Shown: one piece after another, positions 1 through 8,701 of the stretch
Numbering within the stretch: the stretch's first letter is position 1
Layout: the number at the start of each line of letters is the position of its first letter
The notes under the pieces: model-generated
What the model saw: only the letters and a program-made list of their open reading frames with translations
The model's database searches: none
Told to the model about the DNA's origin: nothing
Assembly (NCBI RefSeq): GCF_023544465.1
Contig: NZ_JALPVL010000017.1
Coordinates: 124,001 to 188,000 of the forward strand
Reading direction: 5' to 3'
Length of the DNA: 64,000 nt
From: Paractinoplanes maris
GTDB lineage: Bacteria; Actinomycetota; Actinomycetes; Mycobacteriales; Micromonosporaceae
Translations under genes and position numbers: made by a program

Positions 1-2
1 GC

Positions 3-833
3 ATGACTCTGACTGGCCTCTACGTCCCGTTGATCACCCCGTTCGCCGCCGACGGCTCGGTCGCCCTGGACGCTCTGGAGCGACTGGCCCACGACGTGCT
101 CGGCGCCGGCGCGAGCGGGGTGGTCGCGCTCGGCACCACCGGCGAGCCGTCGTCCCTGTCCCCCGCCGAGCGCTCGACCGTCGTCGACCTGCTGGCCGGC
201 GTCTGCACCGACCTCGGCCGCCAGTTGATAGTCGGTACCAGCGACCCGGCCGAGGTGCCCGCCTCGGCGGCTGCGGCGCTGACGCTGGTGCCGCCGTTCG
301 TGCGGCCGGGTGAGGACGGCGTGGTCGCGTACTTCAGCGCGCTGGCCGCCCGGAGCCCGGTGCCGCTGGTGATCTATCACGTGCCGTACCGGACGGCGCA
401 GCCGTTGTCGGCGGCCACCCTGCGCCGGTTGGCCGCCGTGCCAGGCGTGGCCGGCCTCAAGCTGGCCGTCGGCGGCATCGACGCCGACACGATCGACCTG
501 CTGGCCGGCCCGCCCGCCGGCTTCGCGATCCTCGGCGGCGACGACGTGGTGATCTCGCCGCTGCTCGCGCTGGGCGCCGCGGGGGGCATCCTCGCGTCGG
601 CTCACCTGGCCACCGCGTCCTTCGCCCGGCTGACCCGCTCGTGGGACGCCGGGCTGGGGCACCGCCTGGCACGGCTGTCGGCGGCCCTGTTCGCCGAGCC
701 CAACCCGGCCGTCGTCAAGGCCGTACTTCACGAGCAGGGCCGCATCCCCACCCCGGACGTGCGGCTCCCGCTGCTGCCGGCGAGCAAGGAGTCGACCCGG
801 ACCGCTCTCGACCGGCTCAGCGAGACACTCTGA
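3..833 (+). CDS. DapA/DHDPS-family aldolase-lyase
   Basis: A 276-aa (beta/alpha)8-barrel protein of the dihydrodipicolinate synthase / N-acetylneuraminate lyase family, complete from an ATG at the window edge. The N-terminus GLYVPLITPF and the TTGE loop near residue 46 are family hallmarks. The catalytic Tyr sits in IYHVPYRT, and the likely Schiff-base lysine in GLKLAVGG. The family condenses or cleaves pyruvate or related 2-oxo acids. The substrate cannot be told from sequence, and with no dapB or other lysine genes beside it a true DapA role is uncertain. It is slightly shorter than typical DapA (about 290 aa). Its 3' end overlaps the convergent reductase gene by 17 nt. Confidence 0.85.
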   Translation: MTLTGLYVPLITPFAADGSVALDALERLAHDVLGAGASGVVALGTTGEPSSLSPAERSTVVDLLAGVCTDLGRQLIVGTSDPAEVPASAAAALTLVPPFVRPGEDGVVAYFSALAARSPVPLVIYHVPYRTAQPLSAATLRRLAAVPGVAGLKLAVGGIDADTIDLLAGPPAGFAILGGDDVVISPLLALGAAGGILASAHLATASFARLTRSWDAGLGHRLARLSAALFAEPNPAVVKAVLHEQGRIPTPDVRLPLLPASKESTRTALDRLSETL

Positions 834-1359
834 ACCAGATGGTCGGTGTCGGGCCGGGGGTCGACGAGATCTCCTCGAGCACCACATGGGTGCCGCCCGG
901 GTGGCGGAACAGCGGCACACCGTCGCCCAGCAGGACGGGCGCCACGAAGACCAGGATCTCGTCGAGCAGGCCCTCGGCCAGGCACTGGGCGGCGACGTCG
1001 GCCCCCAGGACGTTGACGTAGCGGTCGCCGGCCGCCGCGCGGGCGGCGGCCACGGCCTGGTGCAGGTCGGACAGGAACGTGACGTCGGCGACGGCGCGCT
1101 CCGGCGGGTTGTGGGTCAGGACGAACTCGGGACCCGACCACAGGCCACCGAAGGCTCCCTCGTGGTCGGTGCCCGCGTTGGGGTCGTTGCCGAAATAGGT
1201 GCGCGCCCCGGTCAGCAGGGCGCCGGTCCGCGGCCAGAGACCGTCCGCGACCGCGTGCGGGCCGGTGTCCGGCAGCTTCGCCATCCAGTCCATGTCACCG
1301 TCGGGTCCGGCGATGAAGCCGTCGAGGGACATGGTCGCCGAGTACAGAAGTTTCGTCAT
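817..1359 (-). CDS. RibD C-terminal / dihydrofolate reductase-like family protein
   Basis: A 180-aa single-domain protein of the RibD_C (DHFR-like) superfamily. The start MTKLLYSATMSLDGFIAGPDGDMDW matches the common YSASMSLDGFIA pattern. The middle GALLTGARTY and the later VLGADVAAQCLAEGLLDEI are the NADPH-fold strands and helix seen in this family. Members are NADPH-dependent reductases of mostly unknown substrate, abundant in actinomycetes. It is a stand-alone gene, convergent with the DapA-like gene and sharing 17 nt with it. A specific riboflavin or folate role is not supported because no deaminase domain or rib genes are adjacent. Confidence 0.85.
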   Translation of the reverse strand: MTKLLYSATMSLDGFIAGPDGDMDWMAKLPDTGPHAVADGLWPRTGALLTGARTYFGNDPNAGTDHEGAFGGLWSGPEFVLTHNPPERAVADVTFLSDLHQAVAAARAAAGDRYVNVLGADVAAQCLAEGLLDEILVFVAPVLLGDGVPLFRHPGGTHVVLEEISSTPGPTPTIWFRVSR

Positions 1360-1392
1360 GGTTGTTGAGACGCTATCGGCGCCGGGAACTCA

Positions 1393-2514
1393 TCAGGCGC
1401 GGCGACGGCGAGCCACCAGCAGCGCACCCGCGCCGGCCACCAGCAGGGCCAGGCCGGCCAGCCCGACCGGCCCGACGGCCGAACCGGTGATCGGCAGGCC
1501 GCCACCGCCGCCGCCGTCCCCGTCACCGGGGGCGGGCGCCGCGGTGCCGCCGGGCTGAGCCGGGGTGGGCGAGGCGGTGGCCGACGGTGACGGTGAGGGT
1601 GACGGGGCCGGGGTCAGGCCGGTCAGGTCGGCCACGTAGCTGGTCTTGTCGTTGTCCGGGTTGACCGGGTTGAGGATCCAGCCCCGGGCGAAGTTGGACG
1701 GCGAGTCGTAGACCTCCACGTCGACGGCGACCTTCGTGCCCCGCCACTTCGAGTTCGCGGGGATCGGCACGGTCCGCTTGACCTCGGTCTCCTGCCCCGG
1801 CGCGAGCGCCCGCCGGACCGTGCACTGGTTCTTGCCGGCGGTGAACCGGCAGGTCGCACCCGGCCCCACGCCGGTGCCGTGCCAGTTGGTGACCGTGAAG
1901 ATCTCGTGGTAAGTGAACTTGGTCGTCGTCTGCGGGCCGTAGTTGTGCAGCACCGCGGTGTAGGTCACGGCGTTGTCGGCGACGACCAGGTCCTTCACCG
2001 CGACGCCCATGTCGGCCGACCCGGCGACGGTGCTCTCCCAGACCCGGGTGTTGTTGGGCAGCCAGAGGTCCTGACCGTCCTCGACGTCGAGGTGCAGACG
2101 GAACGGGAGCTTCGTGCCCAGCGGTGTGTCCTTGCCGATCGTGAGCTCGACCGGGAAGGGGTAGCCGCCGATCCCGTCGGTGCTGTCCGGTCCGGCGGGC
2201 CGGCAGGTCAGCAGGCCGGCGGTCTGCTCGCACGATCCACCGCTCGGGCCGTCACCGGGGGCGTAGGTGACCCCGGCCGGGATGGTGAGCGTGACGGTCA
2301 GCCGCGACGGGTCCACCGGCTGAGAATTCGCGCCGTCGGTCACGGCCCCGGCGCGCAGGACGATCTTCCACACGTAGCCCTGCGTGAACTCGGCCGGGGC
2401 GATGATCTCGCCCAGACCGGAGTGGACCGGCTCGGCGGCGTGGGCCGGGGTCACGGCGGCACCGGCGAGCACGAGAGAGAGGCCGAGGACGCCGGCCAGA
2501 CGGCGGAGAATCAC
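1393..2514 (-). CDS. Secreted LPXTG-anchored surface protein (DUF11-like)
   Basis: A 373-aa exported protein with a GTG start. Residues 1-26 form a signal peptide ending in TPAHA. The body is beta-rich, with DUF11-like strands (PAGVTYAPGD, VVADNAVTYTAVLHNYGP). A Pro/Ser/Thr-rich linker (PAPSPSPSPSATASPTPAQ) precedes a C-terminal sorting signal: LPITG, a hydrophobic helix and the tail RRRRA. That arrangement is a sortase substrate bound to peptidoglycan. No sortase gene is nearby, so a housekeeping sortase elsewhere is presumed. The function is unknown; a structural or adhesive role is a guess. Confidence 0.8.
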   Translation of the reverse strand: MILRRLAGVLGLSLVLAGAAVTPAHAAEPVHSGLGEIIAPAEFTQGYVWKIVLRAGAVTDGANSQPVDPSRLTVTLTIPAGVTYAPGDGPSGGSCEQTAGLLTCRPAGPDSTDGIGGYPFPVELTIGKDTPLGTKLPFRLHLDVEDGQDLWLPNNTRVWESTVAGSADMGVAVKDLVVADNAVTYTAVLHNYGPQTTTKFTYHEIFTVTNWHGTGVGPGATCRFTAGKNQCTVRRALAPGQETEVKRTVPIPANSKWRGTKVAVDVEVYDSPSNFARGWILNPVNPDNDKTSYVADLTGLTPAPSPSPSPSATASPTPAQPGGTAAPAPGDGDGGGGGGLPITGSAVGPVGLAGLALLVAGAGALLVARRRRA

Positions 2515-2745
2515 GCCGCAAGGTAGCAGCCGGGAAGGGCACGGCGCTGCCCTCTTTCCGGTTCAGGCTCGCCCGGGCACCGTGGTCCAGCGATATCGGT
2601 CGCTCGACCAGTCAATGATCATGGGGCGCGCGGGGTAACCATGCGGCCGAGGATGTGCTCGGGAGGCGTTCGTGACACCACGGTTCGCGCGGGTGACGTT
2701 CACCGTGCCGGCCGGGCCGACACTGCCGCGACTGGGGGTTCGTTG

Positions 2746-4494
2746 ATGACCATCGAGGATCGGGCCCGGGCCGGCTGGGCGGCGCTCATGGGCGGTGGCG
2801 GAGCTCAGGACCGTACGCCGGGCAAACCGCGACCATCGGGCCTGCCCGCACCCACCGGGGCCTTCGCGGTCAGCGGCCGCGGTCAGGTGACCGTGTCGTG
2901 GGAGCCGGTGGACGGCGCCATCGGCTACGCGGTGCACCGGGCCGACTCGGCCGACGGGCCGTTCACGGTCGTCGACCACGGCGGCGGCGACGTGCTCGCC
3001 GTGCCGCACAGCCCCTACGCCGACACCACGGCCGGGCGCGGCGGCTGGTACGCGGTCGCGGCGCTCGAGACGGTGACCGCGCTCGGCCCGCTGTCGATCC
3101 CGGTGCCGGCCGTGGACGTCTCGCTGGCCCCGGCGGTGACCGTCAACGTCGGCTCCGACCCGACGCCGCTGCCCCGGGTGTGGGAGGCCATGGTCGGCTC
3201 CGAACACCTGTCGCACCTGCTGTCGACCGAGACCACCGGCGGACAGCCGATCGGCGAGGAGCTCACCGGCGCGCTGCGGCGGGTCCATGACGAACTGGGC
3301 GTGCGCACCGTGCGGGCCCATCACATCCTCGGCGACGACGTGGGCGTCTACCGCGAGGACGGCGGCGAGCCGGTGTACGACTTCAGCCGGGTCGACCGCA
3401 TCTACGACACCGTCCGCTCACTCGGGATGACGCCGGTCGTCGAGTTCGGCTACATGCCCCGCGACCTGGCCCGCGAGCCGTCACAGACCGTCTTCACCCA
3501 TCGGGGCGTCATCTCGCCACCCCGCGACTGGGACCGCTGGTACGACCTGATCCGCGCCTTCACCGCCCACGTCGTCGACCGCTACGGCCTCGACGAGGTG
3601 CGCTCCCGATGGTGGTTCGAGGTGTGGAACGAGCCGGACCTGTCGGTGTTCTGGCCGGGCACACCCGAGGAGTACCGGCGGCTTCACGAGCTCACCGCGC
3701 GGGCGGTCCACGACGTCGACCCCGGACTGCGGGTCGGCGGCCCCGCGTCGGCCGCGGTCGGCGCCGATTTCGTGTCCACCCACGTCTACGGGACCCTGCC
3801 GCTGGACCTGCGCCCCCTGGCCGGCGACCGGCCGCTGCTCTGGACCGAGTGGGGAGTCACCGCCACCCACGGCAACCCGATCAACGACTCGGTGTTCGCG
3901 GCCGCGTTCCTGCTCGACGGCATGCGCTCGGCGGCCGGGCGCGTCGACGCGCTCGCGCCGTGGGTGGCCGGCGACCACGTCGAGGAACTGGGCCGGCCGG
4001 CGAAGCTGTTCCACGGCGGGTTCGGCCTGCTGACCGTGGGGAACCTGGCCAAACCGAAATTCTGGGCGCTGTGGCTGGCCGCCCGGCTGGGCCGCGACGA
4101 GCTCCCGGTCTCGCTGACCGGCGACGGCGCCAACAGCCTGGTCTCGGCGTGGGCATCGCGCTACGACGACGGCGGCACCGGGGTGCTGCTGTGGAACAAC
4201 ACCCTCGACCAGAGCCGGGCCACCGGAGACCCACACCTGACCCGTTCGGTGGTGGTACGCCCGGCCCTGACGGTCCCGCACCGGCTACGGATGTGGCGGG
4301 TCGACCAGCGCCACGGCAACCCGCGGTTCGACGGTGACTGGCCGACCGCCGCGCAATGGGCGGCGCTGCGCGCGGCCGACCACCTCGACGAATCCGAGCC
4401 GGCCCGCCAGGTCGCCGCGGGTGAGGACGTGACGCTCGAACTGCCCAATCCCGGGATCGCCTTCCTCGAGCTCACTCCGTCCACGACAGGGTGA
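2746..4494 (+). CDS. GH39-like glycoside hydrolase with N-terminal Fn3-like domain
   Basis: A 582-aa protein. I chose the ATG at 2746; an in-frame start 105 nt upstream adds residues that look non-coding. Residues of roughly 35-125 form a fibronectin-III-like domain (GQVTVSWEPVDGAIGYAVHR). A TIM-barrel follows. The acid/base glutamate is in WWFEVWNEPDLSVFWPGT and the likely nucleophile glutamate in LLWTEWGVTA, matching clan GH-A and best family GH39 (beta-xylosidase type). A C-terminal beta-sandwich is likely. No signal peptide is seen, so it is probably cytoplasmic, acting on imported oligosaccharides. The substrate is not determinable. The 3' end overlaps the convergent phosphotransferase gene by 23 nt. 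Confidence 0.75.
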   Translation: MTIEDRARAGWAALMGGGGAQDRTPGKPRPSGLPAPTGAFAVSGRGQVTVSWEPVDGAIGYAVHRADSADGPFTVVDHGGGDVLAVPHSPYADTTAGRGGWYAVAALETVTALGPLSIPVPAVDVSLAPAVTVNVGSDPTPLPRVWEAMVGSEHLSHLLSTETTGGQPIGEELTGALRRVHDELGVRTVRAHHILGDDVGVYREDGGEPVYDFSRVDRIYDTVRSLGMTPVVEFGYMPRDLAREPSQTVFTHRGVISPPRDWDRWYDLIRAFTAHVVDRYGLDEVRSRWWFEVWNEPDLSVFWPGTPEEYRRLHELTARAVHDVDPGLRVGGPASAAVGADFVSTHVYGTLPLDLRPLAGDRPLLWTEWGVTATHGNPINDSVFAAAFLLDGMRSAAGRVDALAPWVAGDHVEELGRPAKLFHGGFGLLTVGNLAKPKFWALWLAARLGRDELPVSLTGDGANSLVSAWASRYDDGGTGVLLWNNTLDQSRATGDPHLTRSVVVRPALTVPHRLRMWRVDQRHGNPRFDGDWPTAAQWAALRAADHLDESEPARQVAAGEDVTLELPNPGIAFLELTPSTTG

Positions 4495-5131
4495 GGGCAA
4501 GGTTGTCCTGCCAGGTGCGGCGGGCGGCCGCCGGTCCGGACCGGAAGCGCTCGACGAAGCTTTCGCACCGGGCCGCGGCGGCCTGCCGCCGGCGGGCCCA
4601 CGACGGCCGTACGCCGTAGCCGGCGAACAACTCGCCCAGCGCGTCCACCGCACCGGGATGGTGGCGCCGCACGATCCACTCGCACCAGGCGACGTCCTCG
4701 ATCGGGTCGCCGGGGTGCGCCCACTCCCAGTCGAGCAGGGCCGTCACCCGAAACGTGTCCTGGTCGAAAAGCATGTTGTTGGGCCCGAAGTCGCCATGCA
4801 CCACCACCCAGCCGGTGGCGGCGGCCGTGTCCGGGAAGACCGCGCTGACATCAACCTGCTGAAGCCGGCGCAGCAGCTCACCGCAGGAGCGCAGCACCGG
4901 CCGGGCCAGACCCTGGTCGATCAGATCCTGGCCGTGCATCCCGGGCAGCTGCTGCAACCGCAGCGCACCCTCGGGCACGCCGAGCACCCGCGGCACCGGC
5001 AGACCGGCCGGGAGCCGTCCGAGCACATCGAGCTCGGTACCGCGCCGCAACGCCTCGTCGATCCCGCCCCGGTAACGCTTGACCACCACGGCACCGTCGC
5101 CCTGAGTGTCGTTCGTGTACCCGTGCCGCAC
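4472..5131 (-). CDS. APH/choline-kinase-fold phosphotransferase
   Basis: A 219-aa protein of the aminoglycoside phosphotransferase superfamily. It has a short N-lobe with VVVKRY (ATP-binding lysine), the catalytic loop HGDFGPNNML and the metal-binding LLDWEWAHPGDP. It is shorter than the usual 260-340 aa because the N-lobe glycine-rich region is reduced. The family phosphorylates small-molecule hydroxyls (aminoglycosides, choline, homoserine and others); the substrate is unknown and resistance should not be assumed. It is convergent with, and overlaps, the GH39-like gene. Confidence 0.75.
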   Translation of the reverse strand: MRHGYTNDTQGDGAVVVKRYRGGIDEALRRGTELDVLGRLPAGLPVPRVLGVPEGALRLQQLPGMHGQDLIDQGLARPVLRSCGELLRRLQQVDVSAVFPDTAAATGWVVVHGDFGPNNMLFDQDTFRVTALLDWEWAHPGDPIEDVAWCEWIVRRHHPGAVDALGELFAGYGVRPSWARRRQAAAARCESFVERFRSGPAAARRTWQDNLALTLSWTE

Positions 5132-5186
5132 GTCCCCACCTCCCCCTGATTTCGCCGGCCGCGAAGTTCGTCGATCTCCGAGTCGG

Positions 5187-6395
5187 TCAGTCGGTGGGGC
5201 CGGGCGCGGCGGGATGCCAGCCGCGGCGGCGGCCGGAGCGGACGACCAAGGCGACCAGGCCGAGGAGCACGACCACGCCGGCGCCGACGGCGGCGAACAG
5301 CATCGCGTTCTGCTGGGAGCGGTCGCGGCGGGCGGCCAGGGCGGCGGCTCCCGGATCGTTGCCGTTCACCAGCTCGGGGGCCGGGACCGGGCGGGCCTGC
5401 GTGTTCAGCGTCGCGGTGAGCGCCCGGAACGGGTTGAGCGCCCCCGACCCGTACTCCAAGCTCGACGCACCGCCCGGCGCGGGGTCGGCCGTGGCGATCA
5501 GCCGCTGCCGCACCTGAGCCGGGGTGATCGCCGGGAAACGCTGCTTGAGCAGGGCGGCCGTGGCCGACACGAACGGCGTGGCGAAGCTGGTGCCGCTGAC
5601 CGACGCGTGACCGGAGACCCGATTTGCCACCGTGACCGGCTCACCGATCGCCACCAGGTCGACGTAGTCACCGCGCTGCGAGAACGACGCGCGGACGCCG
5701 TTGTTGTTGATCGCCCCGACGCCGATCACCCCGTCGTAGTCGGCCGGGAACGGAACCGGGTTGCCGTCGTCGGGCCCGCCCTTGTTGCCGGCGGCGGCCA
5801 CGACCACGACACCGGCGGCGACGGCCCGGGCGACCGCCGCCCGGACCTCGTCGTCGTCCCGGGTCATCACGAGCGAGAGGTTGATCACGTCGGCGTCGCC
5901 CTCGTCGACCGCCCAGTCGATCGCGTCGGCGAACTGGGCCGGGCTGCCCCGGTCACCCACGACGTCGTCGCCGATCTCGAGCTGCTCACTGATCCGGACC
6001 GGCACGATCACCGCGTCGGGGGCCAGGCCCTGGAAGCCCGTGTCGCCGGCCGGGGCCGCCCCGATGATGCTCGCCACCGCCGTGCCGTGACCGGCGCAAT
6101 CCTGCCGGCCGGACCGCTCGTCATGCAGGAAGTCGGCACCCTGGGCGACGCGTCCGCGCAGCTGAGGATGATCAGCGTCGACCCCGGAGTCGATCACGGC
6201 GACCCGCACCCCGGCGCCCGTGGCGAACCCGGCGAGCCGCCCCGGGTCGTACACCTGATCCTCGATCGGGACGCCCGCGGCGACCGGCGCCGCGGCCCCG
6301 GGCTGCTCACAGACCACGGCCGCGCGAGCCGGCGCGGGCACCGTCAGCACCGCGGCCGACACCGCCGCGGCGGCGGCCAGCCGACGCCAACCCAT
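5187..6395 (-). CDS. mycP: Mycosin-like S8 serine protease, membrane-anchored
   Basis: A 402-aa subtilisin-like protease of the type VII secretion mycosin (MycP) type. A signal peptide ends around residue 26 (PAPARAA). The triad is Asp69 in VAVIDSGVD, His103 in CAGHGTAVAS and Ser270 in SGTSFATPF. A single C-terminal transmembrane helix (residues of roughly 362-385) is followed by a short Arg-rich cytoplasmic tail. In mycobacteria, mycosins cleave substrates in the periplasm and stabilise the ESX membrane complex. No EccB/C/D/E or WXG100 gene is in the window, so it is an orphan copy here. The start is supported by a very strong Shine-Dalgarno sequence, GGAGGTGATC, just upstream of the ATG. 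Confidence 0.85.
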   Translation of the reverse strand: MGWRRLAAAAAVSAAVLTVPAPARAAVVCEQPGAAAPVAAGVPIEDQVYDPGRLAGFATGAGVRVAVIDSGVDADHPQLRGRVAQGADFLHDERSGRQDCAGHGTAVASIIGAAPAGDTGFQGLAPDAVIVPVRISEQLEIGDDVVGDRGSPAQFADAIDWAVDEGDADVINLSLVMTRDDDEVRAAVARAVAAGVVVVAAAGNKGGPDDGNPVPFPADYDGVIGVGAINNNGVRASFSQRGDYVDLVAIGEPVTVANRVSGHASVSGTSFATPFVSATAALLKQRFPAITPAQVRQRLIATADPAPGGASSLEYGSGALNPFRALTATLNTQARPVPAPELVNGNDPGAAALAARRDRSQQNAMLFAAVGAGVVVLLGLVALVVRSGRRRGWHPAAPGPTD

Positions 6396-6507
6396 CGATC
6401 ACCTCCGACACCCTGTGCCAACGATTCGCCTGGATCGTATCGAGGGGGTGCGACAGTTCCGGTTGTGCGCCCAGCTACCGCACAGCTAGGTTGTGGAAAC
6501 CATCTGC

Positions 6508-6630
6508 GGCGTCGTGAGGGAAACCGGTGAGAGTCCGGTGCGGTCGCGCCACTGTGAACGAGGACCCCTGGTCCTCGCGAGTCAGAACGCTCACGCGTCG
6601 CAGCCTGTCGGACGGGACGCGTCATCCCGC
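6508..6630 (+). promoter_or_regulatory. Cobalamin riboswitch upstream of cbtBA
   Basis: The leader shows the conserved cobalamin aptamer core: GGGAAACCGGTGAGAGTCCGG, then GCGCCACTGTGA, a P-stem insert CGAGGACCCCTGGTCCTCG, and GAGTCAGAACGCTC. Such elements bind adenosyl- or other cobalamins and repress downstream genes. A small hairpin (CGGGA at 6613-6617 with TCCCG at 6625-6629) ends just before the AAGGAGG ribosome binding site (6631-6637) of cbtB. This suggests control of translation initiation. The boundaries are approximate. Confidence 0.9.
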
Positions 6631-6644
6631 AAGGAGGTTCTGCC

Positions 6645-6848
6645 ATGCCCAAGGCCACCACAGCCGGCCCGCTGAGCACGCCCGCTGTTTCCCCGCGGCT
6701 GCTCGTCACGGCACTCGCCGTCGTCGCCCTCATGCTGCTGATCACCTACCTGGTCGCCTTCGACCAGGGTGCGGTCTCGCGCAGCGGCATGTTCCTGCAC
6801 GAGCTCATGCACGACGGCCGCCACCTGCTCGGCGTCCCGTGTCACTGA
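6645..6848 (+). CDS. cbtB: CbtB cobalt transporter subunit
   Basis: A 67-aa membrane protein with one transmembrane helix (residues of roughly 18-39) and a C-terminal metal-ligand motif HELMHDGRHLLGVPCH, the signature of CbtB. Together with CbtA it forms a predicted cobalt uptake system, characteristically controlled by cobalamin riboswitches. The ATG lies 7 nt after AAGGAGG. The stop codon overlaps the cbtA start by 10 nt, so the two genes are translationally coupled. Cobalt supplied here would feed B12 synthesis, which the KamDE aminomutase in this window needs. Confidence 0.92.
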   Translation: MPKATTAGPLSTPAVSPRLLVTALAVVALMLLITYLVAFDQGAVSRSGMFLHELMHDGRHLLGVPCH

Positions 6849-7603
6849 GCCCCACCTCCCCGGCGCCGACGTTCGGCGCGCTCCTGCTCCGCGGCCTGCT
6901 CGCCGGTCTCATCGCCGGCCTGCTGGCCGGGGTTTTCGCGTACGCGTTCGGCGAGCCCAAGGTCGACGCGGCCATCGCGATCGAGGAGGCCGCGGCGCAC
7001 GCCACCGCCGAGCCCAGCCACCACGACGACGCACTGGTCAGCCGTGACGGTCAGCGGGGCGGCCTGTTCCTGGCCACCGCCCTGTACGGCGCGGCCATGG
7101 GCGGCATCCTCGCCACCGCGTACACGCTGCTGCGCCGCCGCCTGCGCACCCCGAGCAACACCCGCGCCGCACTGAGCCTGGCCGGCGCGGCACTGCTGGG
7201 CCTGGTGCTGGTGCCGTTCGTGAAATATCCACCCAACCCCCCGGCGGTCGGTGACCCGGACACCATCAACCAGCGCACGATCAGCTACCTGGCGATCGTC
7301 GTGATCGGCCTGGTCGCGGTCTGGGCCGCCGTCGTGGCCAAACGCACCCAGCCAACCGAGTGGCGCCAGGCGATGGCCGCGGTCGCCGGCTTCCTGGTCG
7401 TCGTGGTGGTCGGCTACACGCTGCTGCCCAATATCAACGAGGTCCCCGCGACCTTCCCGCCGGACCTGCTGTGGTCGTTCCGGCTGGCCTCCCTGGGCAC
7501 CCAGGTCGTCCTGTGGACCACGCTCGGCCTGGCCTTCGCCGCCCTGCTCGCCTACAGCCGCCGGCCGGCCACCCAGCCCGAGCGGGAATCCGTAACCGCC
7601 TGA
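6839..7603 (+). CDS. cbtA: CbtA cobalt transporter subunit
   Basis: A 254-aa integral membrane protein of the CbtA family with about 5-6 hydrophobic helices (for example LLRGLLAGLIAGLLAGVFAY and LSLAGAALLGLVLVPFVKYPPNPPAVGDP). The YPPNPPAVGDPDTI loop and the His-containing segment HHDDALVSRDGQRGG are typical of the family. I chose the GTG at 6839, inside the end of cbtB, giving VSLSPTSPAP at the N-terminus; a longer reading frame runs back through the riboswitch and is not real. It is co-transcribed with cbtB under the cobalamin riboswitch and predicted to import Co2+. Confidence 0.9.
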   Translation: MSLSPTSPAPTFGALLLRGLLAGLIAGLLAGVFAYAFGEPKVDAAIAIEEAAAHATAEPSHHDDALVSRDGQRGGLFLATALYGAAMGGILATAYTLLRRRLRTPSNTRAALSLAGAALLGLVLVPFVKYPPNPPAVGDPDTINQRTISYLAIVVIGLVAVWAAVVAKRTQPTEWRQAMAAVAGFLVVVVVGYTLLPNINEVPATFPPDLLWSFRLASLGTQVVLWTTLGLAFAALLAYSRRPATQPERESVTA

Positions 7604-7634
7604 CCGCAGCGCCCGCCGGGTCGCCGCCGCTCGC

Positions 7635-8648
7635 TCAGAGCACGGCGTCGGCCCAGCGGGCCACCACCCTGAGCACCGGGGCGCGGCCGGCCAGCATGTC
7701 CTCCAGGCCCCGCGTGTCGTATCCCGGCTTGCGCGCCCCGCCCTTCGCCGCGGCCGCCACCATGCGAGGCGCCAGCCAGAAGTACTTCGCCGCGCCACAC
7801 GTCATGATCGCGCGCTGGACTGTCTCGTCGTCGACCGCCCCGTCCAGCCCCCGGCGGTACTGCTCGGCCACCACCGTCAGGACCTCGTCGAGCAACCCGA
7901 TGTCGATCAACCCGTCGAAGAACGTGTCCAACGCCAGGTTCGCCGCGTCCTCCCCGATCGCCCCGGGCCCCACGTACGCCCAGTCCAGCAGCACCGGACC
8001 GTCCGCCGCGAAGACCAGGTTCATCGGCCAGACGTCGTGGTGGCACAACGTCCGCGGCAGCTTGTCGGTCAGCGCCAGGATCTCCGCCCGCCGCTCCCAC
8101 AGCCGGTGCAACCCGTCCCGCAGCGACGGCTCCCACACCGCGGCCAGGACCGGATGATCCCAGTCCAGGTCGGACTCGAACGCGTTCGCCGATGTGTAGT
8201 CGCGCAGCCAGTCCCGCGCCAGCCACGACTGCTCCGGCGGCCGGCCCAGCCAGTGCGCATGCGCGCCACCGAGCCGGAAAGCCACGTCGCCCAACTGGGC
8301 CACGCCGGCACCCGTCCCGGCCGTGCCGGTCACGTCCTCCAGCCACATCGCCACCGAACCGTCGGGGCCGTCCACCTCCTCGTACAACTCGGGCCCGGAC
8401 AGACCAGGCAGACCGGTGGCGACGAGCCCGGACGCATACGCCTCCGGCTCGCGCCGCCAATAGTTGAAGTGACCCGGATCGCCGCTGGCCGCCAGATGAT
8501 CGGCCGCGCCGTCTCTCCCCGGCGTCGCGATCTTGAGGATTGCGGTGTCGTGGTCACGGTAGACCCGCCAGACCCCGCCGGTCACCTCGTTCGCCGTGCT
8601 GTGGACAAGTTCGTCGGCGGTCCATCCGGGACGGAGCAGGTTTTCCAC
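7635..8648 (-). CDS. APH-family phosphotransferase
   Basis: A 337-aa protein with the choline/aminoglycoside kinase fold. The catalytic loop is CHHDVWPMNLV (residues of roughly 218-228) and the metal-binding segment VLLDWAYVGPGAIGEDAANL. The N-lobe TAILKIATPG carries the likely ATP lysine. The length is normal for the family. The substrate is not recognisable. It is convergent with cbtA (31 nt apart) and divergent from the DUF4037 gene (53 nt), so it is probably monocistronic. It is unrelated in detail to the shorter phosphotransferase at 4472. Confidence 0.75.
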   Translation of the reverse strand: MENLLRPGWTADELVHSTANEVTGGVWRVYRDHDTAILKIATPGRDGAADHLAASGDPGHFNYWRREPEAYASGLVATGLPGLSGPELYEEVDGPDGSVAMWLEDVTGTAGTGAGVAQLGDVAFRLGGAHAHWLGRPPEQSWLARDWLRDYTSANAFESDLDWDHPVLAAVWEPSLRDGLHRLWERRAEILALTDKLPRTLCHHDVWPMNLVFAADGPVLLDWAYVGPGAIGEDAANLALDTFFDGLIDIGLLDEVLTVVAEQYRRGLDGAVDDETVQRAIMTCGAAKYFWLAPRMVAAAAKGGARKPGYDTRGLEDMLAGRAPVLRVVARWADAVL

Positions 8649-8701
8649 AGGCCGACGATATCGGCGCGACGATGTCAGTGCCGCCCGCTAACTTCCTCGC
8701 C

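Noticed and set aside
3..833. True DapA of lysine biosynthesis
   Set aside because: No biosynthetic neighbours and a divergent active-site region; family-level call kept.
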